From the NCBI GenBank assembly GCA_036872755.1, contig JAVHNS010000007.1:1488001-1552000 (forward strand): a stretch of DNA of 64,000 nt. The letters are read 5' to 3'. Below the pieces are notes generated by a model. That model was not told the origin of the DNA, ran no database searches, and saw only the letters and a program-made list of their open reading frames with translations. The position numbers and the translations under genes were made by a program. Positions 22,861 through 33,653 of this stretch are shown here, one piece after another; the stretch's first letter is position 1, and every line of letters starts with the position of its first letter. The stretch is from Orbilia blumenaviensis. Its lineage: Eukaryota > Ascomycota > Orbiliomycetes > Orbiliales > Orbiliaceae.

Positions 22861-23790
22861 AGCCTTGACTCTTCTTTTCTTGCTTCCCCGGGGGATGGCC
22901 TTCGCTACCAAGGAGTAGAGTGGCTGTTGTAATAATGATCATATGATGTGGCCTTTTTCCTTTTTTTACAATGTCTTGTTTTCATGAGAAAAAAAAAGTT
23001 CATATGTTCGAGCCTGCAAGATGGGACTTTTCATGGTGGGGAGGCTCGAGCTTGAGTGTGCATATAATTTTTTGATATGGTCCTTTTCTTCTCTTTCTTG
23101 AATATCTGGGCGAATGGGGCGTATGTATTTATTTGATGGAGCTGATGCATTATTTGCATGCATAATGAAATGGAAATTGGCATAGACAGAGCTTCGATGA
23201 TAGAGAAAATACACAGGTATTACATGGTAACATACATGGTATAATTGTTCCTAGTCAACTAATTGAAATTTATATTGGTGTTTCGCTGTATACTATGTGA
23301 GTAGTCAATATTGGCCAATCGGGAAGGCCCTACGGGTGACCGGGAACTCTGGACGTTGATCCTTGGCACTGGGATCTGAACTGCCCTGGGCAATCTGAAC
23401 CATCAACCTCACATGCACTGCTTTGCGTACAATGAAATGTTAAACAATGATATGGTTATAGGAATCCATATAGCCTTGTTCAAGACCACCACCAGTTTTT
23501 CCAGTATAGTTGTCTACTGGCGGGTTCTAGAAGGTGCTCCAATACTATTTTGATATAAAAAAAATGACGTTTCGTCAACCAAAATGACACAGAGACTAGG
23601 GAACCTGAGATGTAGACAGAGCTTCTATTTTTCTTTTTGAGTTCTGGAACGTTTCAAATGCCATTATACACAATTAACAAGCCTTACACCCTCCTTCACC
23701 CCCTCACCATTGCTTTTCCAAGTATATACAAGCCGCTTTTATCTTATCAAATCTTTCAAACAGCTCACATCAAATCCTTATGGGAAAGAT
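22861..23790. other. Convergent 3' intergenic (ILV2 / ATP14)
   Basis: AT-rich 3' flanks of two convergent genes. No conserved open frame, RNA gene or repeat of note. Confidence 0.5.
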
Positions 23791-24388
23791 TTAATGATGC
23801 GCTGGCTTCTCTTCAGCAAATGCAGCCTCCTCATCGAACCAGTCATCCGCATTCTTCACGGGAACGGCACCTTCAGCGGCGGCGGCATCCGGAATACCAG
23901 ACTCGGTCTCGACAACCTGGGCCTGGTAGGCGGAGATATCGGATGTCAAGGAAGCTTCACCGAGATCTGGAGCGCTGGCGGTAGCCGGGGCCTTCCAGAC
24001 GCGGACCTGGCCTTCGTGGTCGTTGGCCTTTGGTGGGGTAGGCTTGTAGGATTTGAGTTCGCGGAGGTAGAGGTCCTGGACGATATCGGCTATATGGATG
24101 GCGGGGTTTTTTCTCGTTAGTAAGAGGGTATTCATATCGGGATTGCAACAGTTTCCGAAGACACAATTGTAAAATCTCGTAATTGAAAGCATGTAGAGAA
24201 GTAGACTAACATCTTCGGGAGGCAGAAACGGCGAATGTCCTGGACTGGCTTTTCAGGGCGGCGGAAGCGCGAGGGAGGATAGACCTCTGCGAGAGATATT
24301 GACGTTAGCAAGGCCTGCCGTTCCGAGGAGCATTTCAATTGTAAGACCGAGATTATAACCATACCGAAGCCCGTAATGCGAACGACAT
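23791..24388 (-). CDS. ATP14: Mitochondrial F1Fo ATP synthase subunit H (ATP14)
   Basis: Three exons (minus): 24365-24388 (24 nt, 8 codons), 24211-24286, 23791-24089; 132 residues. The N-terminal 40 residues (SFALRASRSILPRASAALKSQSRTF...) form a mitochondrial presequence. The mature part begins SDIVQDLYLRELKSYKP, matching the yeast Atp14 core VIQDLYLRELKDTK, followed by an acidic peripheral-stalk region and an Asp/Glu-rich end (DDWFDEEAAFAEEKPAHH). Subunit h is a peripheral-stalk component needed for assembly of the complex. The very short first exon places intron 1 inside the presequence. Divergent from TFIIB by 999 bp. Confidence 0.9.
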
Positions 24389-25387
24389 GTTGAAGCAATT
24401 GAGGAAGAGAGGAGAGGAGAGGAGGAGTTCCTGCGGGTGGTTGAAGGTCGAGATGAGGTTTTGGTACGTTATATGCGGGTCAACAGGCAGGCATTGGTCC
24501 TGCTCGGTCGTCCATCGGACTCACAATTTTGCAGCCGAACGCTGGTTCCCATAGCTACGCCTATCCTGAGATCCTGCCCCGCGTACTTCCCAGAACTAAT
24601 AAATCGAGCAGAGCCGCAACGCGGAAAATTTGTTTTGCTATTATTAGTCATTCCCCTGTCACAAATAATCCTCGAGCATCATCGCCGCAGAAACTCCAAA
24701 CCATCACACCTACATCCCACCTCAACCATCATCACCGCCATCGAAACTTCGTCTCAACAGCCGGAGTCTTCGAGTATCGCCGCCGCTTTGATAGCAAACG
24801 CACTGATACTCATTCTTAAATTCGTTTAAAGCCTCCCGACGTATATAGCAACGTTCTGGAGCCTGGATCCTTCCCTGCCTCGACTTATCACCCACTGTCG
24901 TCCTATTCACGACCTTCAGATTGTACTATCTCTGCCTCACCCCGTTTTTAAGCCTCTCTTCGACTTCTGTTGCCATCCAACAGATACTCGAGAAAGAAAG
25001 AACGGCCCGGTGGACACCTTCACTGGTTCTGTAGCACAGATCTAAAGTCACGGGTGTTTGAAAAGGACTCTCTGCCTTTCACGACATCGATCGATCGAAG
25101 ACGATTCCAGCGTACGCTTTGAATCACGGACTATCCTTCTGCGATCTATAGGTTTGCCTAGTATAACCATAGGCACTCTGAACAGGTACTATGATTCTGT
25201 GTTCACTTGATGAGGGGCTTCAGGCAGTCGGGAAATCAAGCAAAAGCTGACACTTCTCAGAAACTGAAGAACTAAGCCAGTTCAACCGCGTGTTCCCCGC
25301 AAGGATCGTTTACTTCCGTTGAAATCCCACCCAACCTTCCAACAAGAACGTCTGGGATTCCTCTAGACAGAACGTACTTAGCCCATC
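24389..25387. promoter_or_regulatory. Divergent upstream region ATP14 / TFIIB, with TFIIB leader
   Basis: No protein gene supported; open frames at 24437-24829 lack good starts and domains. The right half is likely the TFIIB 5' UTR, which contains a convincing intron at 25186-25260. Confidence 0.5.
25186..25260 (+). other. Likely 5' UTR intron of the TFIIB gene
   Basis: AACAG|GTACTA donor, GCTGAC branch-like site near 25246-25251 and a CTTCTCAG acceptor ending at 25260. 75 nt, in the range of coding introns here. About 130 nt before the ATG. Confidence 0.55.
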
Positions 25388-26488
25388 ATGATGATGTCAG
25401 CAATTGCACCACCCTACGCCCAAAACAATGGGCTGCCAAAGCCTGGTGTCCCAGCAGCCGATCGCCCGTTCGAGAAGAATCTCAATATCCATGTAATTTG
25501 CAAGGATTGTAAGGAATTCCCTCCAAATCTGGTTGAGGAATTTTCGTCGGGAGACATTGTCTGTGGCTCATGCGGCTTGGTGCTCGGGGATCGCACTATT
25601 GATACTCGCTCGGAATGGCGAACATTCTCGAATGACGACCAGGGCAACGATGACCCTTCTCGTGTCGGTGACAGCGCCAATCCTCTCTTGAACGGTAACC
25701 AGCTAGACACTGGTATCAGTTTTTCCGATGGCGGAAGCGGACGTGCCCGCGACCTGCACCGTGCTCAGAACAAGGTCACGCACGACAAGTCTACCAAGAG
25801 CTTGTTAGCAGCCTACAAGGAAATCGGGGCCTTCTGCGATTCTACTAACCTCCAGAAGAACGTTGCCGATACTGCAAAACAGCTCTATAAATCAGTTGAT
25901 GATGCCAAGGCTTTCAAGGGTAAACCACAAGAGGTTATCATTGCAGGCTGTATCTTCATCGCTTGCCGAAAGTGCAATGTTCCACGAACATTCCGGGAGA
26001 TCTTTGCAATCACCAAGGTTCCAAAGAAGGAGATCGGACGAGTCTTCAAGGCCCTTGAGAAGTTCTTCTCACAACAGGGCGAGGCTACTGTCGCGGAAAT
26101 CGTCAGTGGTGGTGGCATTGCCAACGAAAATGCTGGTTACACTTCTACTACTTCGACCAAGGCACACGATCTCATGATCCGTTTCTGTAACAACTTGGGA
26201 CTTACGCACAACCTCATCTATATCTCGCAAGAACTTGCAGAACGTGCTGCTCAAAAGGGAACACTTGCCGGAAGATCTCCAATTTCATCAGCTGCTGCGT
26301 GTATCTATATGATCTCGCACCTTATGCGTCAACCCAAGACCGCAAAGGAGATTTCAGCAGTTGCTGGTGTAAGCGACGGTACAATCAAGACGGCCTACAA
26401 ACTGCTTTACAATGAACACGTCGCTTTGGTTGATCAGAAATGGATTGAAGGCGGCAAAGGTGACACTGCCCTCCTTCCGTCGTCTTAG
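25388..26488 (+). CDS. SUA7: RNA polymerase II general transcription factor TFIIB
   Basis: Single-exon gene of 366 residues beginning MMMSAIAPPY. TFIIB bridges TBP-TATA and Pol II and helps set the start site. Domains in order: N-terminal zinc ribbon with Cys38, Cys41, Cys59 and Cys62; B-reader/linker with DTRSEWRTFSNDD (73-85); first cyclin fold (about 125-215, KEIGAFCDSTNLQKNV... to KEIGRVFKALEKF); second cyclin fold (about 240-340, with AAQKGTLAGRSPISSAAACIYMIS and KEISAVAGVSDGTIKTAYKLLY). It ends WIEGGKGDTALLPSS, the usual place for the family. The start could be any of three adjacent ATG codons. Remarkably, after the TAG the same frame stays open for 88 more sense codons (see the separate entry). 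Confidence 0.97.
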   Translation: MMMSAIAPPYAQNNGLPKPGVPAADRPFEKNLNIHVICKDCKEFPPNLVEEFSSGDIVCGSCGLVLGDRTIDTRSEWRTFSNDDQGNDDPSRVGDSANPLLNGNQLDTGISFSDGGSGRARDLHRAQNKVTHDKSTKSLLAAYKEIGAFCDSTNLQKNVADTAKQLYKSVDDAKAFKGKPQEVIIAGCIFIACRKCNVPRTFREIFAITKVPKKEIGRVFKALEKFFSQQGEATVAEIVSGGGIANENAGYTSTTSTKAHDLMIRFCNNLGLTHNLIYISQELAERAAQKGTLAGRSPISSAAACIYMISHLMRQPKTAKEISAVAGVSDGTIKTAYKLLYNEHVALVDQKWIEGGKGDTALLPSS

Positions 26489-26755
26489 GGAAGCCGCGAG
26501 AAGAGGCAGGGTGGTGTCCAGACGGCTCCGTTCAAACCTTTAACCGATGAACAGAAGCAAAAGATCCGTAGACAACTCGAAAGCTACGAACCAGCTGCCG
26601 AAGAGTTCAGAAAAATTGGAGAGTTAGAAAAAGCCAAACAGATCGAAGAGAGAGTGCAGCAGATTCGCCAGTTCTATGAACAGATGTTGGCCGAAGAAGA
26701 ATTGAGCAAACAGTCTACGTCCCCTGAGGAACTTCTCTTAACACGGCGAGGGTGA
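26489..26755 (+). other. In-frame 88-codon open extension of TFIIB past its TAG stop
   Basis: Directly after the TAG (26486-26488) the TFIIB frame continues for 88 sense codons to TGA at 26753-26755, while both other frames close within about 60 nt. The encoded segment is highly charged and predicted helical (for example LTDEQKQKIRRQLESY and EEFRKIGELEKAKQIEERV), rich in Glu, Lys and Gln with no low-complexity run. There is no ATG until residue 68, so it is unlikely to be an independent gene. It could be reached by UAG readthrough, or by splicing out 26369-26488: a GTAAGC donor within codon phase 0, a pyrimidine-rich CTTCCGTCGTCTTAG acceptor, and 120 nt, a multiple of three. That splice would replace the last helices of the second cyclin fold. 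I do not recognise the segment. Confidence 0.5.
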
Positions 26756-28011
26756 TACCATAACGCCTCGCGACAACGACTTTCTATTTCAAGAAACTCT
26801 TCCGATTTCTCCTGATGCTGCATAACGCTCCCCTCCTATCCAATCATCACTCCGTAGGCTCAAACGGACACGCTTTTAGGTTTTCGGCATTATCGGGTTT
26901 CCTATTTCCTCAGTCTTTATCACTTCCAGAACTGTTTATCCTCAAAATCTAATAATATAGGTTCCTCGTCTTTTCGCTTTCAACGTCTTCTTTTCCAGAG
27001 TTTTTAGTTTTCCTTCCCACTTTTTTTTTTATTTTCCCCAAAACGGCCTTTAGATCAAATACCCTTCCACGACATTAGTGCTTTTATTAATACAACATCC
27101 CCATAGATCGCTCTACTAGAAGCAGCTCATCTTCTCGTTCTTAATTCCCCAACGTTCTTCTGTACCTTTTTTTTTCTTTCTTCTTTTTTTGCATTTAGGT
27201 ACACTAAAATGGGTTTGACTTTCCAGGTTTTTCGTCTTCGTTTCTGTTGTAGTTTTTTTTTTCCCTTACCTACCGTTTTGTTTCCGTCACAGGCCCTATT
27301 GACTCCGTCCCTGCACATTAGCGTTTATTCTTCTTTTTTTTTCCCCTTCCTTAATCTGCTTTTTACCAGCTTTACCGTTACGTCCGAGGTAAGTATCGGC
27401 CGATTGGTCGTCTATAAATATATAAAAAAGAGAAAGTCGCGGAGCACGGAGGACTAGGGGAGTATTGCCTTCCGTTAAGGCGAGAGGGTTTCAGATTGAC
27501 CACTACTGGAGGAGGTGTATTCGAGATAGTTTGATTTAGTTATATATACCATGAGAGTGTGGGTTTGGAATATCGCGGCTCAGGTTTCATGTTACCTATA
27601 CACGGGGCTCCCCTCGTGGGCCATACCCTTAGAGTGCTTTCACTAGCACTCCCGCGCATTATCCCTCCCGGAAAATACAAATTTACAAAAAAAAAAAAAG
27701 AAAATAGAACAAAAAAGAAAATTGGTCATAAATAGCTTCTGCTCTCGCTTTTGCCCTCCTTTATACTAGCTACTCGTCTTCGTGCTCTGTTGTAGTCTTC
27801 TTGTCAGTTTCCTGTCATATGCCAGTTATACATCGGGATTCACGTGTGTCGGGTACCTAGATAGTTTGAATGCAGAAGCTATTATATTGGCCATCTCATT
27901 TCCAGACGTGATTCGTAATTCGTGGTCCATTATCGTGATATCTGTATATATTACATTGCCATAAGAATACATCTTAGTAGTGCACGTCCATATCCTTCAG
28001 CGCCCCACTGG
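26756..28011. other. Convergent 3' intergenic (TFIIB / TFIIIC subunit)
   Basis: T-rich on the plus strand, with repeated T8-T10 runs. No gene recognised. Probably 3' UTRs. Confidence 0.5.
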
Positions 28012-30282
28012 TTACTCCATCTCCATCTCAACATCTTCTGCGACCATCTCAGAACCTTCTCCATTGTCCATATCCATGTTTTCCCCAGTATTACCCTCCG
28101 GCATAGGCTCGTTAACATCCAAACTCACATCCTCCACTCTCACCAACCCAGACCCCGTCCCAGCAGCCGCCCACGTCCCATATTTCAAATTATTGTTCCA
28201 GCAAACCTTCGTAACATTCGTATGATACGTATAAAACGGCAGGCCAACGGCAACTCTATTCCGATGTACTACCATCTCAGGCTTAAATCCATCCAATATC
28301 CTGTAAAACCCTGTAGTGGGGGCGTATTCCAATTGGAACCACACCTGCTGCATAGCTTGACATTTTGAGTAGAAATATTTTCTTACTAGGTTTGCTATTC
28401 TTACTTTCCCGTCTCGACCGCCGTTTAGAAGGAATGGATGCAAACCCGTTCCACAACCCGTGGATGCGGCTATCGTATCGCCCGGGTTATTAGAGCAGAG
28501 GAATCCGCCTGATTTTTTGGCTTTGCGGATTCCCATGCACAGGACGCCCGACAGGTCTTCCGGGTAACATAGAGATTGGGCCATTTCGCACCACGCTACC
28601 GGGGTGGACATTGCTACCGTTCTAGTTCTGTGGGATAGAACGTTTGAAATACCCGGTTCGCGGATATCGTGCATGTTGAAGCTTCCGTCCATGGAGTAAG
28701 TCGCAATCATCTCTGGAAAACTGGGTGCCAAAGAACATATTGAACATATGTAACTGGCGGCGATGTAGTGGTATGATTTTGGGAGGTGTTCTCTGCCTGT
28801 AAGGGTAGAGTTCAGATCGTATATTGCGACTGAGCCGTTCGCACAGCCCAATGCGACGGTGTGGTGGTTTACCCAGGTGAAAACTGTGTAAAGGGTGTCG
28901 TTCAAGAAGAGGGTTTGCATAGGCTGGGTGATTTTGTAGATTGGGGAGTTTGATGGGGTTGATGATGGAGGGTGCTCTTTGATTTCGATTAAACGAGCTT
29001 GCCCGTCTTCAAAGAGGGCCATTATGTGGCCGATGATTCCAGGTTCTTTGACCGGTGCGTTCCCTGGGCGCCATTTGATTTCTATTGCTGCACCCCAGTC
29101 CATCAAGAGGGTGTGATCGAGAGTTGGGGGAGGTTTGGGAGTAGTGTTTGGTTTTGATATTGGTACACGCCATATCTGGATTTGTGAAGGGCAGACGCAA
29201 GGTGCGAACCCGGGTGGTATGTCCCTGGTTACAGGCTTTCCTTCTTGGAATTTAGTCCCTATCGCGAGAAATTGGTTGTCTGTGTCCTGTCGGGTAGCCC
29301 AGTCGAGGGATTGTACTTCGTTGCCACAATGTATAATCCATCCGTTCTTGCTGTGGAATAACTCCGGTTCGGTCAAGCTGACTGATCCGTGTATTCCTAA
29401 CTGAACCTTCTTTTGCTGCCCAGATTTTGTAATGGGGCCTAAGAAGAGTGTCAACGGCTTCTTAGGGACTTGCCAGTAATAGTTCGCTATCTCGGTTGCG
29501 TCTGCGACCCTATCAAGCAGGATGGTCTCCTGGAAGTGTTTAATTCTTTCAATAAAGATCCCTTTAGCAAGTTCCTCTGCTTCTTTCTCAATGTCGAAAT
29601 TTAAACCGCGGCCAACGTTCCTTCGAGATGGAGCGGATATATCATAAATGAACGGCCTAGCCGCCTCCTTCCTCTTTACAGCCGTGGGATCAATCTCGTG
29701 GTCACCCCAGTACGAGATATCCTTCATCCGTCTGATCATTCGCCGATGAAGGGCAACCGGTGTGTTCACATTCTTGGGTATTTTCTTCTTCGCAGGTCTG
29801 TTTAGAGAGGTGCCATTCCTTTTTGTGGGTGTGGTAGGGCCTGTCCCTTCATATTCGCCTTCACCGTCAGATGCATCTCCTTCGTCCGGATCCCCCTCGT
29901 CTGGTGATTCCTCGTAGAGAGCATCGGCGTTGGTTCCCTCTAATTCGTTTTCTTCATCTGAATCAAATTTATTTGTGGTCCTTTTCGGGGTCTTCGATGG
30001 CACCTTCGCCGGAGCTTTAGTAGTAGTAGCTTTCGCAATGGCCTTTGGTTTCCTAGCTTTGGCTTTGGCTCGAGCTGGAAGCTGGAACTTATCGGAGCTG
30101 TCGAGAGCCTCAAGTTCAAGGTTTAATAGTCTCTCACGCCGTGATTCTTCTGATTCGTCGGAATCGCCGTCGTATAGGTCAATCGGCTTTCGCTGGATCA
30201 CAGCTTGTCGTTTGGGTCTTGACGGTGTCGTAACGGTGGGTGGCATATCGGTGGCCTCCCCGGTGGCTCTTGAAGACGTCAT
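28012..30282 (-). CDS. TFIIIC WD-repeat subunit (Tfc6/tau91-like)
   Basis: Intronless, 756 residues; the ATG at 30282 is the first in frame (ATG ACG TCT). TFIIIC binds A and B boxes of tRNA genes and recruits TFIIIB/Pol III. The first 180 residues are disordered: basic Lys/Ala/Pro runs (ARAKAKARKPKAIAKA), then a long acidic stretch. From about 190 to 720 comes a beta-propeller-like region with family-specific motifs RRMIRRMKDISYWGDHEIDPTAVKRKEAARPFIYD, SLDWA, IQIWRVP, HHTVALGCANGSVAIYDL, MIATYSMDGSFNMHDIR and NGGRDGKVRIAN. The end is acidic (MDMDNGEGSEMVAEDVEME). Assignment rests on the WD-like repeats with acidic/basic N-terminus and on overall resemblance to fungal Tfc6; a different WD40 protein is the main alternative. 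Tail-to-tail with TFIIB, head-to-head with the RING-CH gene. Confidence 0.75.
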   Translation of the reverse strand: MTSSRATGEATDMPPTVTTPSRPKRQAVIQRKPIDLYDGDSDESEESRRERLLNLELEALDSSDKFQLPARAKAKARKPKAIAKATTTKAPAKVPSKTPKRTTNKFDSDEENELEGTNADALYEESPDEGDPDEGDASDGEGEYEGTGPTTPTKRNGTSLNRPAKKKIPKNVNTPVALHRRMIRRMKDISYWGDHEIDPTAVKRKEAARPFIYDISAPSRRNVGRGLNFDIEKEAEELAKGIFIERIKHFQETILLDRVADATEIANYYWQVPKKPLTLFLGPITKSGQQKKVQLGIHGSVSLTEPELFHSKNGWIIHCGNEVQSLDWATRQDTDNQFLAIGTKFQEGKPVTRDIPPGFAPCVCPSQIQIWRVPISKPNTTPKPPPTLDHTLLMDWGAAIEIKWRPGNAPVKEPGIIGHIMALFEDGQARLIEIKEHPPSSTPSNSPIYKITQPMQTLFLNDTLYTVFTWVNHHTVALGCANGSVAIYDLNSTLTGREHLPKSYHYIAASYICSICSLAPSFPEMIATYSMDGSFNMHDIREPGISNVLSHRTRTVAMSTPVAWCEMAQSLCYPEDLSGVLCMGIRKAKKSGGFLCSNNPGDTIAASTGCGTGLHPFLLNGGRDGKVRIANLVRKYFYSKCQAMQQVWFQLEYAPTTGFYRILDGFKPEMVVHRNRVAVGLPFYTYHTNVTKVCWNNNLKYGTWAAAGTGSGLVRVEDVSLDVNEPMPEGNTGENMDMDNGEGSEMVAEDVEMEME

Positions 30283-30968
30283 GATCGGTATCAAGGATTT
30301 CAGTTAAGGGCCCGGTCTGCCGTGTTTCTTCTGAATCTATTGCGAATTCTCGAGGATGAACTGAACATGATATCAAGGTCGAGATAACAAATTCGAGATT
30401 TTTTTTTGGATATTGGATTCCCACTAGACTGAAAACGTCGATATACCCACGCACCACTAGCAAGAAATATGCAATCGCGTTTTGAGTAGTAGTAATCAGG
30501 AGCTAGTTGGTAACGGTCGCTCTCAGACCTGCTGCCGACGAGCAATTAAAAGATCGGATGGTTCGACGTTGAAGTTCCGGATAAGAACAAGTTAAGTTGC
30601 GGATCTGAGATATGTGCATAGATCAGACGACTGCCCTTGCATGAACTAGCGCGGGTCGTTGACAGCCGCGGCAAACCAGAGACAAGGTCCCCAACCTCCT
30701 ACAAGCTCTATTCCAAGGAAAACATCGTCAAAACCACCACAACCACAACCGTCAGTCGCTCTTTGCTATCCATAGATCGCTTGATATCGCGGGAAACACG
30801 GTTCTTTACGTCAGATAGAGAGATACGCTGATTCACACGTCGAATATCGAAGCCGACACTATCCTACGTCACGGACGCGCCGGTACAACTCATACGTTTG
30901 TATCCGACTAATACTACCGATACTGCTACGATATACCTATACCACGCCTGATACCTACGACGGTCACG
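30283..30968. promoter_or_regulatory. Divergent promoter TFIIIC subunit / RING-CH ligase
   Basis: 686 bp shared upstream region. No strong TATA box, gene or repeat seen. Confidence 0.45.
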
Positions 30969-32412
30969 ATGTCGCATCTCCAAGCCCAACGTTCAGGTAT
31001 CAGGAGGGGAAACTCTGGAGCCCCTGAGTCCGAAATAGACGCCGGACAACTCTCGGACTCTACTCTGATTAACCAGGACGGCTCGACCGACGAACCCGGT
31101 CTATTGATTCCGCTCAAGCCGCAGGCATCTGTCCCCGACTACGACGAAGAAGACAAGTGCTGGATATGTTTGGATTCACGAAAGGATGAGGAGTTCGCTC
31201 CCTCTATCCACGGTGTCTGGAAGAAGCCTTGTAAATGTGCACTCACAGCGCATGAAGGTTGTTTGTTGGACTGGATATCAGATAAAGAAAAAACACCCTC
31301 GGAGATGAATAAGCCAATCCAGTGTCCTCAGTGCAGGTCAAACATCGTATTGAAGCAAGAGAGGAGCGCCATAGTAGATCTCGGAAGAACGATGGAAAAG
31401 CTTATGAGGCAAACCAACACGATGGCTATTTTTGCTGGTCTGGGCTCTGCCTTCTTTATTACATGCACAGTATACGGTACGGAACCACTAAAACAGCAGT
31501 TAGAGGTTGGACTATGACACTAATAGTCCTCTAGGCGTTAATGCAGTTTACTTAATATGCGGCACCAAGGAGGCAAATGCCATCATCCTTGGTCCTAACG
31601 GTCGTGATTTTGAATGGTCATGGCGTCTTGCAACAGGGTTGCCAATGCTACCCATCGTCTTGATAGTTTCGAGAACGAGGCTGATGGACGCTACCTTGCC
31701 AATACTACCTCTAATCTATTTTTGTCGGGACGAACCGTTCTACCTTACCTTGCCACCTTCGCCAGCGATAACACTCGCATTATTGCCATATGCAAGAACG
31801 ATCTATGAAAGCCTTTATAACAAGTTCTTGTTGCCATATGATAGGCAATGGACCGCAGAGATTGGTCCAACAGCGGCTACCCAGGGAGTCGAGGAAGAGA
31901 ATGTTGGGTTAGAAATACAAGTTCGAGACGTGGATGGAGAAGAGGCTGCAAATGGTGACGCCAATTTGGCGGCTGGAGAAGAGGAGGAAGAGCCTGAGCC
32001 CGAGGCGGCGGCAGCAGGTCAACAGGCCGATGTTTGGAGGGTAGAGAGGGAATTGGTTTTGGGACCAGAGACTGCCAATCTAGTCGTTGGAGCGCTGTTG
32101 TTCCCAGGCGTGGTCGCTGCGATGGGTGGCGCCCTCGGCAAAATCCCACTCCTTCGCAGGATACTCCCGGAGAGATTCCATCGAAACATCCTGGGCGGTT
32201 GTTTGTTCGTTCTGATTAAGGTAACTCATAATAAACCTGCGCTTTTACATTTGATAGAGTTACACTAATGCTAACCCGGTGTGGGGTAGGATATATTCAC
32301 GTTGTATTACAAGTATAAGCGCGCGAAGCAACGTCGAAGCCGTGAGATCATGAACTACCAGAAGCGAACACCACGTCGGGACATTCATGCAACAGCTGCA
32401 CAACGAAGATAG
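30969..32412 (+). CDS. RING-CH (MARCH-type) membrane E3 ubiquitin ligase
   Basis: Three exons: 30969-31476, 31535-32220, 32290-32412; 438 residues. The N-terminal RING-CH zinc finger shows Cys64, Cys67, Cys88, Cys90, His95, Cys98, Cys119 and Cys122, a C4HC3 order, with the CWICLDS start and IQCPQCRS end. At least three hydrophobic segments follow (MAIFAGLGSAFFITCTVYGVNAVYLICG, WRLATGLPMLPIVLIV, LPILPLIYF) plus two near the end (TANLVVGALLFPGVVAAMGGALG, GGCLFVLIKDIFTLYYKY). A Glu/Ala acidic loop separates them, and the C-terminus is very basic (YKRAKQRRSREI). MARCH-type ligases ubiquitylate membrane proteins at ER, Golgi or endosomes; the target here is unknown. The His spacing is slightly short for the RING-CH consensus. 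Confidence 0.85.
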
Positions 32413-33629
32413 CTTGTCAGCCGCTCCTCTCCTTCGTCATATGTTTCGTTTTTTTGTTATTCAGCTCACATGGCATCGGTAGGGTATGTACAGAAAAATC
32501 GGCGTTCAGAGACGTATCACTCGGGAACCTATATGCATTTTGTTTGCTTGTTGCTTTTCTCCCAACTTTGAATGTTGGAATGTTTCTGCGGCGTAAGTGG
32601 GCTGTTTGTGGTTCCTGTTTCTGTTTTCCTTTTTTATTTCAGTCTTTGGATGGTTGTTATAACTGGCATAGATAGCTCTCAAACAGAGCTCCGAAAAAAC
32701 AAACCAATAGAAATGAAGATGATGGACGATTTCCCCCCTTTCTTTAGGCATCTCCAACATCACTTGGAGATATGGATATTCGCTCTGAATATTACACATT
32801 TTGGTCTCCGGAGATGGTAATTCGGTTCGAGGCGTTTTTTCGCATGCCGCGGAGCTCCTCCGTTCGCCTATGACTAGCTTACCAATATTGAGGCTCCCAT
32901 ATAAGCCCAGTCATAAGGATCCAGTGATATAGGACTTCATCCTAAAACCCAAAAGGAAAGGATGAACGTTGGGGTTGGGCTTTCGATATCGTCTAGATTT
33001 AGGAGATAGGCGTATGCACCTTGCGAGGGAATGAAGATGGAAGGGCCGATGTTCCGTGGCGAGACGGGGCCATGACGGTGGCATGCACTTTGGAGAACCA
33101 TCGAACATGACGAAAATAAAATGTGAGCAACATCGAAATGTTACCCACCTGTCTCAATGGGGTTCAATTCTGAAGATATGTCAGGGGTTTGAATGGTACA
33201 TATTTACCGTCGGGTGTCGAATTCACGAGAATATGCCGAGCCTCTTTCTCAGGCCATCGCACCCGCAATAATGAATAATGGATTTACGGAGTGTATAATG
33301 CATGTAGTATGTATATGAGAGCAATATCGGGCTGATCTAAGACGATTTCAATTTTTTCTTCAAGTCCCATGATGCAACGTTTTTCATAAAACATTCTCGA
33401 TGAAGTGAAGCTATGACCCATACGCCATCGACAATTGCCCAATCACAGAACAAATTGATAGATGATCTTCCCACCATCACGGTAATCGGGCTTTATCAGG
33501 GCGCTTCCAGGTAATCGGATGGGCTGCGCGCCCGCCCAGAAACTCGTTCTTTTTAGCCCTCTTTTAACCTTTCTTTTTGGCTGAAACTTCCCCATATGAA
33601 GGTGTCTCCACATCATTATCTCCACCCAT

Positions 33630-33653
33630 CCACACACACAAACACAGACACAG
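33630..33653. repeat. CA-rich microsatellite
   Basis: Imperfect CA repeat with one AAC and GAC interruption. Confidence 0.7.

Noticed and set aside
24437..24829. 130-codon frame between ATP14 and TFIIB
   Set aside because: Non-ATG start, no family, lies in the likely TFIIB promoter/leader.
25863..26177. Open frames overlapping TFIIB in other frames
   Set aside because: Shadows of a well-identified gene.
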